In this document: positions 27,639-36,202 of the stretch, one piece after another
Numbering within the stretch: the stretch's first letter is position 1
Layout: every line of letters begins with the position of its first letter
From: CAYFLR01 sp964343805
GTDB lineage: Bacteria; Bdellovibrionota_B; Oligoflexia; CAYFLR01
NCBI GenBank assembly: GCA_964343805.1
Contig: CAYFLR010000005.1
Location: 1-64,000 of the forward strand
DNA length: 64,000 nt
Direction of reading: 5' to 3'
The notes under the pieces: model-generated
What the model was told of the DNA's origin: nothing
The model's database searches: none
Seen by the model: the letters and a program-made list of their open reading frames with translations, nothing else
Made by a program: the position numbers and the translations under genes

Positions 27639-28844
27639 CTATTTTTGATAGGCCGTAATGATCAGGCGATCTGTGCTATTTTGCCCCTCTTTGATTTTAA
27701 CTTGAGCGGCCATGAGTTTGATATTCTCACCGAGGGGAATAATGCTGGGTTGATGGTAATTATCTTCCATCATCTCTTGGAGTTGTTTGAGTAAGCTTTC
27801 TAACGTTATCTTTCCCTCAAACTTTTTTTGCAGCCAGTCACTCATTTCATTGGAAGAAAAATATTCTGGAATTCCATCAAAAAACTTATTATGAAACTCC
27901 ACTTTAAATTCGGTTGAGAGCAGAAGGATACCGAGAGGAAGATCCGCCATAAAATCTTTATAAATCTCATCTTTAGCTTCATACACCTTTTCTGGGAGAT
28001 GGACTTCTAATCCGTTTTTTTCAGTGAATTTAGCCATCACCTCTTTCATAATCTCCAACTCGCGCTCTCGATATTTAAGGGCTCGATCCAGCTTTAACTT
28101 TTCCATGGCTTTGTCGATGGAGACAAACATTTGATCGATATCAATGGGCTTTTTAATAAAATTAAAGGCTCCAGCTCGCATGGCTTGGATAGCATTGTCC
28201 TCATCTCCATAGCCGGTTAAAACGATGGTGGCAAAATCCTCAGTTTGTTCGCGCATCTCTTTTAAAGTGGTGAGACCATCTTTTTTAGGCATATTGAGGT
28301 CTAGAAGGATGATATCAAACTTTTGAGAATTAAAGAGTTCCATAGCTTGCTCACCATCTACGGCATCAGTCACCTGCCAACCGGGTTCTTTGTCGATGAC
28401 TCTTTTTAAGGCCCTGCGGGCATCACTGTCATCTTCCACTAACAAGATGGTAGGGTTTTTATTTTGAGATTGTTGCTCTAATTGCTCTTCTGCTCGGCCA
28501 AGTGCAATTAAAAGAGTGTCAAGATCGATGGGTTTTTTTATATAGTCAATGGCTCCTTGCTGAAGGGCAAAAATAACATTATCTAGCTCTCCATAGGCGG
28601 TGGTTAAAATAAATTGAGTCTGAGGAGAGGTTCTTTTTACTCGATGGAGGACTTCAAGCCCACTTAAACCGGGCATTTTCATATCGCTAAGGATAATGTG
28701 AGGCTTCTTTTCCTCAAAAACTTCCAATCCCTCGTCTCCGGAGGAGGCTGTTAATACAGTGTAACCCTCTTTTTTAACGGTGCGTGCCAATTGAGCTTGA
28801 ATAAATTCATCGTCTTCAATGATAAGTACTACTGGTTTTTCCAT
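27639..28844 (-). CDS. tandem-receiver response regulator with PAS-like C-terminus
   Basis: From the ATG at 28844 (AAGGGA 7 bases upstream; the longer frame to 28922 is hydrophobic and unsupported) the protein has 401 residues. Receivers lie at about 1-120 (D54) and 130-250 (D182). A charged coiled coil follows (about 250-300), then a PAS-like segment (LPLGILLLSTEFKVEFHNKFF near 305-325) and a C-terminal helix-rich end. No kinase or DNA-binding domain is seen. The receiver pair and coiled linker closely resemble those of the REC-REC-HK gene, suggesting duplication. It converges with the kinase operon, leaving 12 bases between stops. Confidence 0.85.
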   Translation of the reverse strand: MEKPVVLIIEDDEFIQAQLARTVKKEGYTVLTASSGDEGLEVFEEKKPHIILSDMKMPGLSGLEVLHRVKRTSPQTQFILTTAYGELDNVIFALQQGAIDYIKKPIDLDTLLIALGRAEEQLEQQSQNKNPTILLVEDDSDARRALKRVIDKEPGWQVTDAVDGEQAMELFNSQKFDIILLDLNMPKKDGLTTLKEMREQTEDFATIVLTGYGDEDNAIQAMRAGAFNFIKKPIDIDQMFVSIDKAMEKLKLDRALKYRERELEIMKEVMAKFTEKNGLEVHLPEKVYEAKDEIYKDFMADLPLGILLLSTEFKVEFHNKFFDGIPEYFSSNEMSDWLQKKFEGKITLESLLKQLQEMMEDNYHQPSIIPLGENIKLMAAQVKIKEGQNSTDRLIITAYQK

Positions 28845-29151
28845 GAGATTATCCCTTCTTGGCAAAATTGCATAATTGGTTAAGAGTAAGATAATTTTAA
28901 GTTTTATTAAGAAATAATTCAATATTATATAATTAATATTCTGAGGTAAGCATTAGATGGTAATTCTAGCAGAGAATAAATCAGCCTTAGAGTGCGAAAT
29001 ATAGCCCTTATTATATATAAACGTATGGAACAGTATTCTTTCCAATTAAAAAAATTCTAAAACGTCTAAAAAATAGCTTGCACAATAAATAAAAATTCTG
29101 TACCTTTTCCAGACTAATACATATCATCATAACCCATATAGGAGACATCTA

Positions 29152-29421
29152 ATGAACAAAGCAGAACTAGTAGAAGCATTAGCTTATCAAACAAAAACAA
29201 CTAAAGCAGCATCTGAACAATGGTTAAACGCCTTCACTACAACTGTTTCTAAGAACATGAAGAAGGATGATGTTAGATTAGTAGGTTTTGGTACTTTCAC
29301 AAGCGTTAAAAGAAAAGCTAGAAAAGGCCGTAACCCACAAACTGGTGAAGAGATTAAAATTGCTGCTCGTCGCGTTCCTGTATTCCGTCCAGGAAAAGAG
29401 CTAAGAACAAAAGTTAAGTAA
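29152..29421 (+). CDS. HU-family nucleoid-associated DNA-binding protein
   Basis: An 89-residue HU/IHF protein, normal length, that dimerises and bends DNA in the nucleoid. It shows MNKAELVEALA at the start, GFGTFTSVKRKARKGRNP at 46-63 and the DNA-contacting arm with KIAARRVPVFRPGKEL near 69-84. The ATG has AGGAGAC upstream. It is monocistronic, with its own terminator about 30 bases after the stop, before the methyltransferase. High expression is likely. Confidence 0.95.
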   Translation: MNKAELVEALAYQTKTTKAASEQWLNAFTTTVSKNMKKDDVRLVGFGTFTSVKRKARKGRNPQTGEEIKIAARRVPVFRPGKELRTKVK

Positions 29422-29452
29422 AAATTGACTTTTTTTCAAAAGTAGTATCTTT

Positions 29453-29480
29453 AAAGCCAGGGGAGAAATCCTCTGGCTTT
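29453..29480 (+). terminator. rho-independent terminator after HU gene
   Basis: An 11-bp stem with one G-U pair (29453-29463 with 29470-29480) and a 6-base loop, followed by TTTTGTTTTA. It ends the HU transcript ahead of the 29505 gene, which therefore needs its own promoter or read-through. Confidence 0.88.
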
Positions 29481-29504
29481 TTTTGTTTTAAATAAGGATA
29501 TGTA

Positions 29505-31676
29505 ATGACCTTTCAGTTGATTGCCACCTGTGCCAAACAACTTGAGCCCTTACTATTAAAAGAGCTGAATGCTCTAGGGGCCTCGGATTCAAAACTACAA
29601 AGTGGAGCAGTGACCTTTCAAGGAAGCTTGGAGCTTGCTTATAAATCATGCTTGTGGAGTCGTCTGGCAAATCGGATTTTATTAGAGCTTCATAGTCAAA
29701 AAGTCAACTCACTCGAAGAATTTAAAACGGCAATAACAGCCATTGATTGGCTAGAGCACTTTGACTGCAACCACTCTATGGCTGTGGATTTCACCGGTCA
29801 GGCTCTCTATATTAGTAATACCCTATTCGGCGCTCAACTCGTCAAAGATATGGTAGTGGATCAATTTAGAGAGAGAATGGGAGAGAGACCTTCTATTGAT
29901 TTAAAACAGCCGGATGTGCGCCTCAATGTACGCCTCCATCGAGGATTGGTTCGAATTTCCATTGACCTTTCGGGTGAGAGTCTTCATCAAAGAAAGTATC
30001 GACAGACCACCGGAGAAGCTCCATTAAAAGAGAATTTAGCAGCTGCTATTTTACTGCAAAGTGGTTGGCAGCAGTTGGCGGAAGCTGGGGCCACTTTATA
30101 TGATCCCATGTGTGGGAGTGGAACTTTACTCATTGAGGGAGCTATGATTGCTGGTAACCTCCCTCCGGGATTAAATCGCGAGTATTTTGGCTTTTTAAAA
30201 TGGAAAGGGCATGACCCCGAAATGTGGGGGCAAATAAGAAGTGATGCCAAGACCAAATGGAATGAAGGCTTAAAAAACATCCCCGCCATCAAAGGAACCG
30301 ACCAAGATTCAAAAGTAATACGAGCCGCCATTGATAATATTATGGCTGCGGGTTTAGAAGACTTTATCTTTGTAAGCCGTAGAGATATTAGAAAGGAGCT
30401 GGATTGGCCCAGTTTGAATGGAGGAAATAATCTGATTATTTCTAATCCTCCCTATGGGGAACGCTTGAGCGATAGCAGGGCATTGCAATCTTTGTATGAA
30501 CAGATCGGAAAAGTAGTGAAGCAAAAGTATCAAGGTTCTATTCTTTCTCTTCTCTCTTCTGATGAAAAGCTCATGAGCTTTATTGGTTTTCGACCTTTTA
30601 AAAAAAATCGTTTCTACAATGGGAATTTAAAATGCTCACTCTACCAATATGAGGTTCACACTGAGGGTGAGCGGATAGAACCTATGGCCCATTTACGTGA
30701 GCCTGTTCAGATGAATATCTTGAATGAACAGGAAGTAATGCTCTTTTCAAGGCTTAAGAAAAATCATAAAAAGCTAAAGAAGTGGCTTAAAAAAGAGAAG
30801 ATCTCCTGCTACCGACTTTACGATCGTGATCTACCCGAATATGCTTTTGCTCTTGATTTTTATCATGAGCAGGTAGTGATGCAGGAGTATGTGGCTCCCA
30901 AAACGGTGGATGCAAATAAAAGCCAGAAGCGCTGGAAAGAGGCCGTGCGAGCCACTCGCTGTTTTGTGGTAGAACACCTTGGTATGAGAGAAAATAATAT
31001 CTTTTTTAAACAAAGATCCCGGCAAAGAGGATTGGAACAGTACAACCGGATTGATTCTCATAATCAAATGATCGAGGTGAAAGAAGGGAAGGCGAAACTC
31101 CTGGTCAATCTACAAGATTATCTCGATACGGGCTTGTTTTTAGATCACCGGGTCACCCGGCAAAAAATTTCAGAGCTAGCAAAAGATAAGTCCTTTCTCA
31201 ATTTATTTGCCTACACCGGGACTGCTACGGTATATGCGGCTCTCGGGGGGTGTACTCATAGCTTGACGGTGGATATGTCTAACACCTATCAAGATTGGAG
31301 TCGGCAAAATTTTGAATTAAATAATTTGAATCTTCGCAATCATCAACTGGTGCAAAAAGATTGTATGCAATTTATATCCCGATGCACTCAAAGGTTTGAT
31401 CTTATCTTTCTCGACCCTCCCTCATTTTCTAACTCCAAAAGGATGAAAGAGACTCTCGACATTCAAAGAGATCATGTAGAGATCTTAACTAAGGTTGGTA
31501 AGCTATTAAATCCAGAAGGTCTGTTAATCTTTTCCACCAATAGGCGCGGGTTTAAGCTAGATGCCCAACAATTAACCCAATTTAGAGTTGAAGATAAAAC
31601 CCATGAGACCCTGCCCATGGACTTTCAAAGAGGTGGAAAGATCCATCTGTGCTGGTTTTTATATAATAAAGCCTAA
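29505..31676 (+). CDS. rlmL: bifunctional 23S rRNA methyltransferase RlmKL
   Basis: A 723-residue fusion matching the length of E. coli RlmKL (about 700). The N-terminal part carries a THUMP RNA-binding region (about 55-165) and an N2-guanine methyltransferase with CGSGTLL near 205 and the catalytic NPPYGERL near 311. It acts at G2445. The C-terminal half is the m7G2069 methyltransferase (about 400-723) with FAYTGTATVYAALGG near 568 and FLDPPSFSNSKRM near 636. It acts on the large subunit during assembly. It follows HU but is separated by a terminator. Confidence 0.93.
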   Translation: MTFQLIATCAKQLEPLLLKELNALGASDSKLQSGAVTFQGSLELAYKSCLWSRLANRILLELHSQKVNSLEEFKTAITAIDWLEHFDCNHSMAVDFTGQALYISNTLFGAQLVKDMVVDQFRERMGERPSIDLKQPDVRLNVRLHRGLVRISIDLSGESLHQRKYRQTTGEAPLKENLAAAILLQSGWQQLAEAGATLYDPMCGSGTLLIEGAMIAGNLPPGLNREYFGFLKWKGHDPEMWGQIRSDAKTKWNEGLKNIPAIKGTDQDSKVIRAAIDNIMAAGLEDFIFVSRRDIRKELDWPSLNGGNNLIISNPPYGERLSDSRALQSLYEQIGKVVKQKYQGSILSLLSSDEKLMSFIGFRPFKKNRFYNGNLKCSLYQYEVHTEGERIEPMAHLREPVQMNILNEQEVMLFSRLKKNHKKLKKWLKKEKISCYRLYDRDLPEYAFALDFYHEQVVMQEYVAPKTVDANKSQKRWKEAVRATRCFVVEHLGMRENNIFFKQRSRQRGLEQYNRIDSHNQMIEVKEGKAKLLVNLQDYLDTGLFLDHRVTRQKISELAKDKSFLNLFAYTGTATVYAALGGCTHSLTVDMSNTYQDWSRQNFELNNLNLRNHQLVQKDCMQFISRCTQRFDLIFLDPPSFSNSKRMKETLDIQRDHVEILTKVGKLLNPEGLLIFSTNRRGFKLDAQQLTQFRVEDKTHETLPMDFQRGGKIHLCWFLYNKA

Positions 31677-31773
31677 GCTCTCTCAAAGTATTTGCGAAAC
31701 TGCCAACTGCTTGCTATATTACCCTCGCAATTTTGAAGTTTGCCAATTGATACAAAACTAAGTGAGTTTAAAC

Positions 31774-32652
31774 ATGAGTTATTCCATTAGTATTGCTAAT
31801 CAAAAAGAGATTGAAAGAGCCCTTAGAAATGAAATTACCGAGTATCACATCTACAAAAAGCTGGCCAAGAGTGTCAAGAATGCCGAGAACAAAAAAGTCT
31901 TAGAAGATATAGCTCATGATGAGATTGTTCATTATAATGCACTTAAACAGTATGTGAGCAATCCCATTAAGCCCAACCGGCTTAAAATCTTTTTTTACTT
32001 TTTAATAGGTAAAATTCTCGGGCTCACTTTCGCCGTGAAGCTCTTAGAAAAAGGGGAGGTTCAAGCTAAAATTGATTATGAAGAGCTCACCCCTCTCTGC
32101 CCTGAAGCGGCTCAAATAGCCATTGATGAAGAAGAGCATGAAAAAGCTCTCATAGCCCTCATTGATGAAGAACGACTGAAGTATATCGGTTCCATTGTGT
32201 TGGGGCTCAATGATGCGCTGGTTGAATTAACTGGGGCTTTAGCGGGTTTTACCTATGCCTTGCAAAACCCTAAACTAATTGCCAGTACCGGCCTTATTAC
32301 TGGAATTGCAGCATCCCTATCCATGGCTGCCTCGGAGTACTTAGCCACTAAACATGACAAGGATGGAAAGCAACCGATAAAAGCCTCTTTATATACTGGT
32401 TCTGCTTACGTTTTAGTGGTCTTTTTTCTAGTGCTGCCCTTTTTCCTTTTTAGCAATGTGTTCTTCTCTTTGGGTATTTCTGTATTTTGTGCTGTTGCCG
32501 TGATCTTCATTTTTACGTATTATATCTCTATCACCAACGAGACCCCACTTTGGCCGAGCTTTTTTGAAATGGTCTCTGTGAGTGTCGGGGTGGCGATTAT
32601 TTCATTTATTATTGGCTATGCCGTTCGTCATTGGATAGGTATAGAAGTTTGA
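31774..32652 (+). CDS. membrane-bound ferritin/VIT1 fusion (MbfA-like iron exporter)
   Basis: A 292-residue protein from ATG 31774 (GTG 31762 is an alternative; an AAGTGAG lies 8 bases before the ATG). The N-terminus (about 1-130) is a rubrerythrin/ferritin-like four-helix di-iron domain: NEITEYHIY at 19-27, IAHDEIVHY at 46-54 and IDEEEHEKAL near 112-121. The C-terminus (about 135-292) is a VIT1/CCC1-type transporter with five hydrophobic segments and GLNDALVELTGALAG at its start. MbfA proteins of alphaproteobacteria export iron and protect against peroxide. It lies directly before a ferredoxin-NADP reductase and a Bfd-like ferredoxin. Confidence 0.87.
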   Translation: MSYSISIANQKEIERALRNEITEYHIYKKLAKSVKNAENKKVLEDIAHDEIVHYNALKQYVSNPIKPNRLKIFFYFLIGKILGLTFAVKLLEKGEVQAKIDYEELTPLCPEAAQIAIDEEEHEKALIALIDEERLKYIGSIVLGLNDALVELTGALAGFTYALQNPKLIASTGLITGIAASLSMAASEYLATKHDKDGKQPIKASLYTGSAYVLVVFFLVLPFFLFSNVFFSLGISVFCAVAVIFIFTYYISITNETPLWPSFFEMVSVSVGVAIISFIIGYAVRHWIGIEV

Positions 32653-32676
32653 ATTATTTAATTTAAGGGTAATATT

Positions 32677-33489
32677 ATGGCTCCAATGGAAGAATTAAAT
32701 GCAGTGGTCTCTCAGAAAATTGATGTGTCTTCTGATTTGATTATTTTACGGATAACACCTCGAGATTGGGATTTAGTTGATTTTAAACCGGGGCAGTTTA
32801 CTATGATCGGGCTACCACCATCTGCCGAAAGACATATGAGTTCTGATCCAGATACTCATGAATTTAAACCCGGCAAGCTTATTAAAAGAGCTTACTCGGT
32901 GGCTTCTTCTTCGATTTCTAAAGAATACTTAGAGTTTTATATCGCTATGGTTCGCTCGGGTGATTTGACTCCTAGGCTTTTTAATCTGAAACCGGGAGAC
33001 TCCATCTGGTTATCTCCTAAGTTTACTGGAATGTTTACTTTAGAAGAGGTCCCCGCGGAAAAGAACATTGTGCTAGCTGCTACCGGAACAGGTGTGGCTC
33101 CTTATATCAGTATGATTCGAACCAAACTGAACACCAATGAAGTGGATCGAATTGCTATCATTCATGGTGCGAGACACTCTTGGGACTTAGGCTATCGTTC
33201 TGAGCTCATGACCCTCTCACGGATGTTCCCCAATTTTGAATATATACCGATATTGGATCACCCTGATGAAGAACCAATCCCTTGGAAAGGTGAAGTTGGG
33301 TTCATTCAGGACCTTTGGCTAAAACGTCCATTGAATGCCAAGTTTGGTGATCTCACTCCAGATAACACTCATGTATTTCTCTGCGGAAACCCCCTCATGA
33401 TCGATGCCATGATGGAAAAACTGAACGCCGAAGGTTTTACCAAACATACCAAAAGGCAACCGGGTCAGATTCATATTGAAGCCTTCTAA
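32677..33489 (+). CDS. fpr: ferredoxin--NADP reductase (Fpr-type)
   Basis: A 270-residue cytosolic flavoprotein that passes electrons between NADPH and ferredoxin-type partners. It has the FAD motif RAYSVASS at 71-78, the NADP-binding ATGTGVAPYISM near 139-150 and the CGNP motif near 238. It follows the ferritin/VIT1 gene by 25 bases and precedes the Bfd-like gene by 76. This order suggests it supplies electrons to reduce stored or exported iron. A C-terminal RQPGQIHIEAF end replaces the aromatic end of some FNRs. Confidence 0.9.
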   Translation: MAPMEELNAVVSQKIDVSSDLIILRITPRDWDLVDFKPGQFTMIGLPPSAERHMSSDPDTHEFKPGKLIKRAYSVASSSISKEYLEFYIAMVRSGDLTPRLFNLKPGDSIWLSPKFTGMFTLEEVPAEKNIVLAATGTGVAPYISMIRTKLNTNEVDRIAIIHGARHSWDLGYRSELMTLSRMFPNFEYIPILDHPDEEPIPWKGEVGFIQDLWLKRPLNAKFGDLTPDNTHVFLCGNPLMIDAMMEKLNAEGFTKHTKRQPGQIHIEAF

Positions 33490-33565
33490 AACCGATCTTA
33501 ATTACAAATAGTCTTCTTTGTGGTAAAATACTTTCAGTCTATCCAATAATTTACGAGGTTTAACT

Positions 33566-33766
33566 TTGACTACGAAAGAAGATGAAATTAAACAGAACTT
33601 GAAGGTGGTCTGCAGTTGCAAGGCTATTAAATATGGAACCATCAAACAGGCCATTCTAAACGGATGTAAAACTCTAGAAGATGTAAAGAGAAAAACCAAG
33701 GCGGGAACCGGCTGCAAAAACCTTTGTCCTGATAAAATTCAAGAAATGATTGATGAACTGAGTTAG
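33566..33766 (+). CDS. Bfd-like [2Fe-2S] ferredoxin
   Basis: A 66-residue protein with the Bfd fold. The cysteines lie at C16, C18, C50 and C54, giving C-x-C-x31-C-x3-C, plus C34. E. coli Bfd uses C-x-C-x31-C-x2-C, so the last spacing is one longer. Bfd reduces bacterioferritin iron for release. No bacterioferritin is nearby, but a ferritin/VIT1 fusion and Fpr are, so this may be the electron shuttle between them. The start is TTG with ACGAGG 7 bases upstream. A hairpin at the stop separates it from the convergent rubrerythrin. Confidence 0.85.
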   Translation: MTTKEDEIKQNLKVVCSCKAIKYGTIKQAILNGCKTLEDVKRKTKAGTGCKNLCPDKIQEMIDELS

Positions 33767-33791
33767 AAGCTCCCTGATGGAAGCTTCTAAC
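33762..33791. terminator. bidirectional terminator hairpin between bfd-like and rubrerythrin genes
   Basis: A 10-bp perfect inverted repeat (33762-33771 with 33782-33791). It can extend by a TCC/GGA pairing with one bulged A. It covers the stop codon of the Bfd-like gene and lies before the rubrerythrin stop on the other strand. Only short T tracts follow, so strength is uncertain. Confidence 0.7.
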
Positions 33792-33800
33792 TTTAATATT

Positions 33801-34346
33801 TTATTTAAAATATCTATCTAATAACCCTTTAAAAGCGGCTCCATGACGAGCTTCATCTTTGCACATCTCATGAACAGTATCATGAATGGCATCATAGTTG
33901 AGTTGTTTGGCTTTGGTGGCTAAATCTTTTTTACCTTGGCAAGCACCGAATTCAGCATCAACTCTTAGCTGAAGATTCTTCTTGGTATCTGCATGAACTA
34001 CCTCTCCTAATAGTTCAGCAAAACGGGAAGCGTGATCAGCTTCTTCAAAGGCAATTCTTTTGTAAGCTTCAGCTACTTCAGGGTAGCCCTCTCTATCCGC
34101 TTGACGGCTCATTGCGAGGTACATACCAACTTCAGTACACTCTCCCATGAAGTTTGCTTGTAAACCTTCAATTATTTCTTTCTCAACACCTTGTGCAACA
34201 CCAATCTTGTGCTCATCTGCCCAAGCCATTCCTTCTGAGGATTGTTCTTTAAACTTATCTGGGCCAACTCCACAGGTGGGGCATTTTTCAGGTGGTTCAT
34301 TTCCTTCGTGCACATAACCGCATACTGTACAAACATACTTATTCAT
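33801..34346 (-). CDS. rbr: reverse rubrerythrin (NADH peroxidase type)
   Basis: A 181-residue protein with an N-terminal rubredoxin (C6, C9, C22, C25) followed by a di-iron four-helix domain. The domain order is the reverse of classical rubrerythrin. The di-iron motifs include GECTEVGMYL, EEADHASRF and DEARHGAAF. Such proteins reduce hydrogen peroxide in anaerobic or microaerobic bacteria with electrons from NAD(P)H via a reductase. The neighbouring Fpr is a plausible donor. The gene converges with the iron operon, and its promoter lies in the AT-rich space shared with the 34603 gene. Confidence 0.92.
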   Translation of the reverse strand: MNKYVCTVCGYVHEGNEPPEKCPTCGVGPDKFKEQSSEGMAWADEHKIGVAQGVEKEIIEGLQANFMGECTEVGMYLAMSRQADREGYPEVAEAYKRIAFEEADHASRFAELLGEVVHADTKKNLQLRVDAEFGACQGKKDLATKAKQLNYDAIHDTVHEMCKDEARHGAAFKGLLDRYFK

Positions 34347-34602
34347 GATGTCTCCCTTTGAAATAACTATAAAACAAGATTTTCTACCTTTTTATATAAA
34401 AGAGTATTATTTATCAAGTAATAAGCGATTGGATAAAAAATTTATACTTTATAAAAAAGTATTTAAAAAATATCCAAAATTTGATATAATAGTATTTAGT
34501 TCTCCCCGTAAAGCATTGGCCCCCCTATAATTTAATTTCCCCCTAATAAAAAAACCGAACAACATCAATAATCTTGGTGCGTTTGGGAGAGGAACGTTTA
34601 TT

Positions 34603-35937
34603 ATGGCAGGGTCTTTTAAGCGATGTGCATCAGTGTGTCTTTTATCTATGATGATTTTAGGGGTAATGTTAGGCAAAAACTTACACTCCTACACCCTTTC
34701 TCAGTCTCAAGTAATTGGCGAAATAAGTGAGATTAAAGCCAATTGGAGTGTCTACTTTGATCCCACTCGTAAATCAGGAACACTCTCATCCTATTTTTCT
34801 AAAACATATATTGACAGTGATGAGGCATTTTTTAAAGAGAGAGATTTTGAAGAGCATTTTATCACTAATGAAGAGGGATACACTCGAAGAGTCTATATTC
34901 ATCTTCCAGAGCAACCTCGTCCTTTTATTTTTTGTGTGGCGGGTGTGGGAGGAGGGGCTTCTGCAGATTCACTTCTTATATGTTCCCAAGAAATTCGTAA
35001 GAAATATGATTGGGGTATGGTGTTAATTGAAAATAACACCTCTTCTTCCTGGATCAAAAGAAATGAACGGTTGGTGATTACCGGATATGAAGCGGGGTGG
35101 GATCTCTATCTCACTATAAAAGAGCTCTTACAGATGGATGAAATAAGGGAAAAACTAATGGAAACCCATCTGATTGGTATGAGTCTCGGTGGCAATGATG
35201 TGGCCTTTGCTGCCTATTTTGATAGTGTATTAGAGACGCACCTCATTGATGGCAGTGTGATGGCTGTTAGTAGCCCCGTAGACAGATTTGCCACCTTAGC
35301 CAAAGTAAGAAAGAAGCAAAGTATTTCCGCCTCCTTTATTAGAGGAATTTTGAAGGGGATCTACAAGGCTGGAAAATCATTAATTCAATCTTATTATCCT
35401 ATTTCAGCCGATGAATTTGCTAAGACTGCTGAAATGGATCAGTTATGGGAGCATCTTTTTATTCCTAGTTTATTAGACTACTTAACCGAAAGCCCCGTGC
35501 ACGAACAATTTTTTGAAAAAATTGCCCAGTCTCTAGGGCTAGAAAATACTCTTATAGACAATATGTCAATCTCGGAGGTTCAGCAGGTTTTGCGTCTGCC
35601 TTCGGTATTACCCATGATTGATAAGCCGCTCCTCTTTTTAAATGCCAAAAATGACCCCATTATTGACTACCACACTCCTATCACTGAATTTTCTAAAGTC
35701 AGCTCGGAGCTTCATTTAGGACAATACACTACCAAATATGGAGGCCATGTGGGCTACTACTCGGGCTATGGAGATGGTTGGATGGCAAAAGTGGTCAGAA
35801 CCTATATTAGTTACTTTGGAAAAAAAGCGAGCAAATATTATAATCAACCCTCCAGCTTTGATCCTGATGCCCATCCCTATAATTGTCATCCTTTAGGAGG
35901 CTTTGGGGTGTGTGCTTTAGATGATGATGACTACTGA
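34603..35937 (+). CDS. exported alpha/beta-hydrolase, YheT-like
   Basis: A 444-residue protein with an N-terminal hydrophobic signal (about 7-25; no lipobox). Hydrolase motifs are GVGGGAS (oxyanion loop, about 114-120), GMSLGGND with S194 as nucleophile, D near 351 in LNAKNDPII and H near 382 in GGHVGY. The pairing of the D and the GGHVGY segment matches the YheT/EMB8 group of hydrolases. The C-terminus ends in a run of acidic residues. It is monocistronic, with a strong hairpin after it. Confidence 0.82.
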   Translation: MAGSFKRCASVCLLSMMILGVMLGKNLHSYTLSQSQVIGEISEIKANWSVYFDPTRKSGTLSSYFSKTYIDSDEAFFKERDFEEHFITNEEGYTRRVYIHLPEQPRPFIFCVAGVGGGASADSLLICSQEIRKKYDWGMVLIENNTSSSWIKRNERLVITGYEAGWDLYLTIKELLQMDEIREKLMETHLIGMSLGGNDVAFAAYFDSVLETHLIDGSVMAVSSPVDRFATLAKVRKKQSISASFIRGILKGIYKAGKSLIQSYYPISADEFAKTAEMDQLWEHLFIPSLLDYLTESPVHEQFFEKIAQSLGLENTLIDNMSISEVQQVLRLPSVLPMIDKPLLFLNAKNDPIIDYHTPITEFSKVSSELHLGQYTTKYGGHVGYYSGYGDGWMAKVVRTYISYFGKKASKYYNQPSSFDPDAHPYNCHPLGGFGVCALDDDDY

Positions 35938-35993
35938 TTGGCTAGTCGGTTAAATTGGCTGATTAAATTCTAAGCAAACAGTTGAGAATATGC

Positions 35994-36024
35994 GAAATAA
36001 ATAGGGTTTGACCCTATTTATTTC
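35994..36024 (+). terminator. hairpin terminator after the YheT-like gene
   Basis: A perfect 14-bp stem (35994-36007 with 36011-36024) and a 3-base loop, rich in A and T with a GGG/CCC core. A T-rich stretch (CTTTTTT) follows about 10 bases later. It ends the hydrolase gene before the kinase gene. Confidence 0.75.
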
Positions 36025-36202
36025 CTTCATCTCTCCTTTTTTCCACTGACAATGTGGATAAAATTTCCAAAGAAAGTATAAGAATAATTTTCTAGACAGT
36101 AGATTTTTTCCTATCGGCTCAGGATAGAAATCCTAGTTGCATGGATTATTATCTCAGTTTATATTTATAATACATAAAATACTTAAACAGAAGGTGATGA
36201 TT

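Noticed and set aside
29987..30331. A 114-residue minus-strand ORF
   Set aside because: It lies inside rlmL in the opposite strand; rlmL has the catalytic motifs and correct length.
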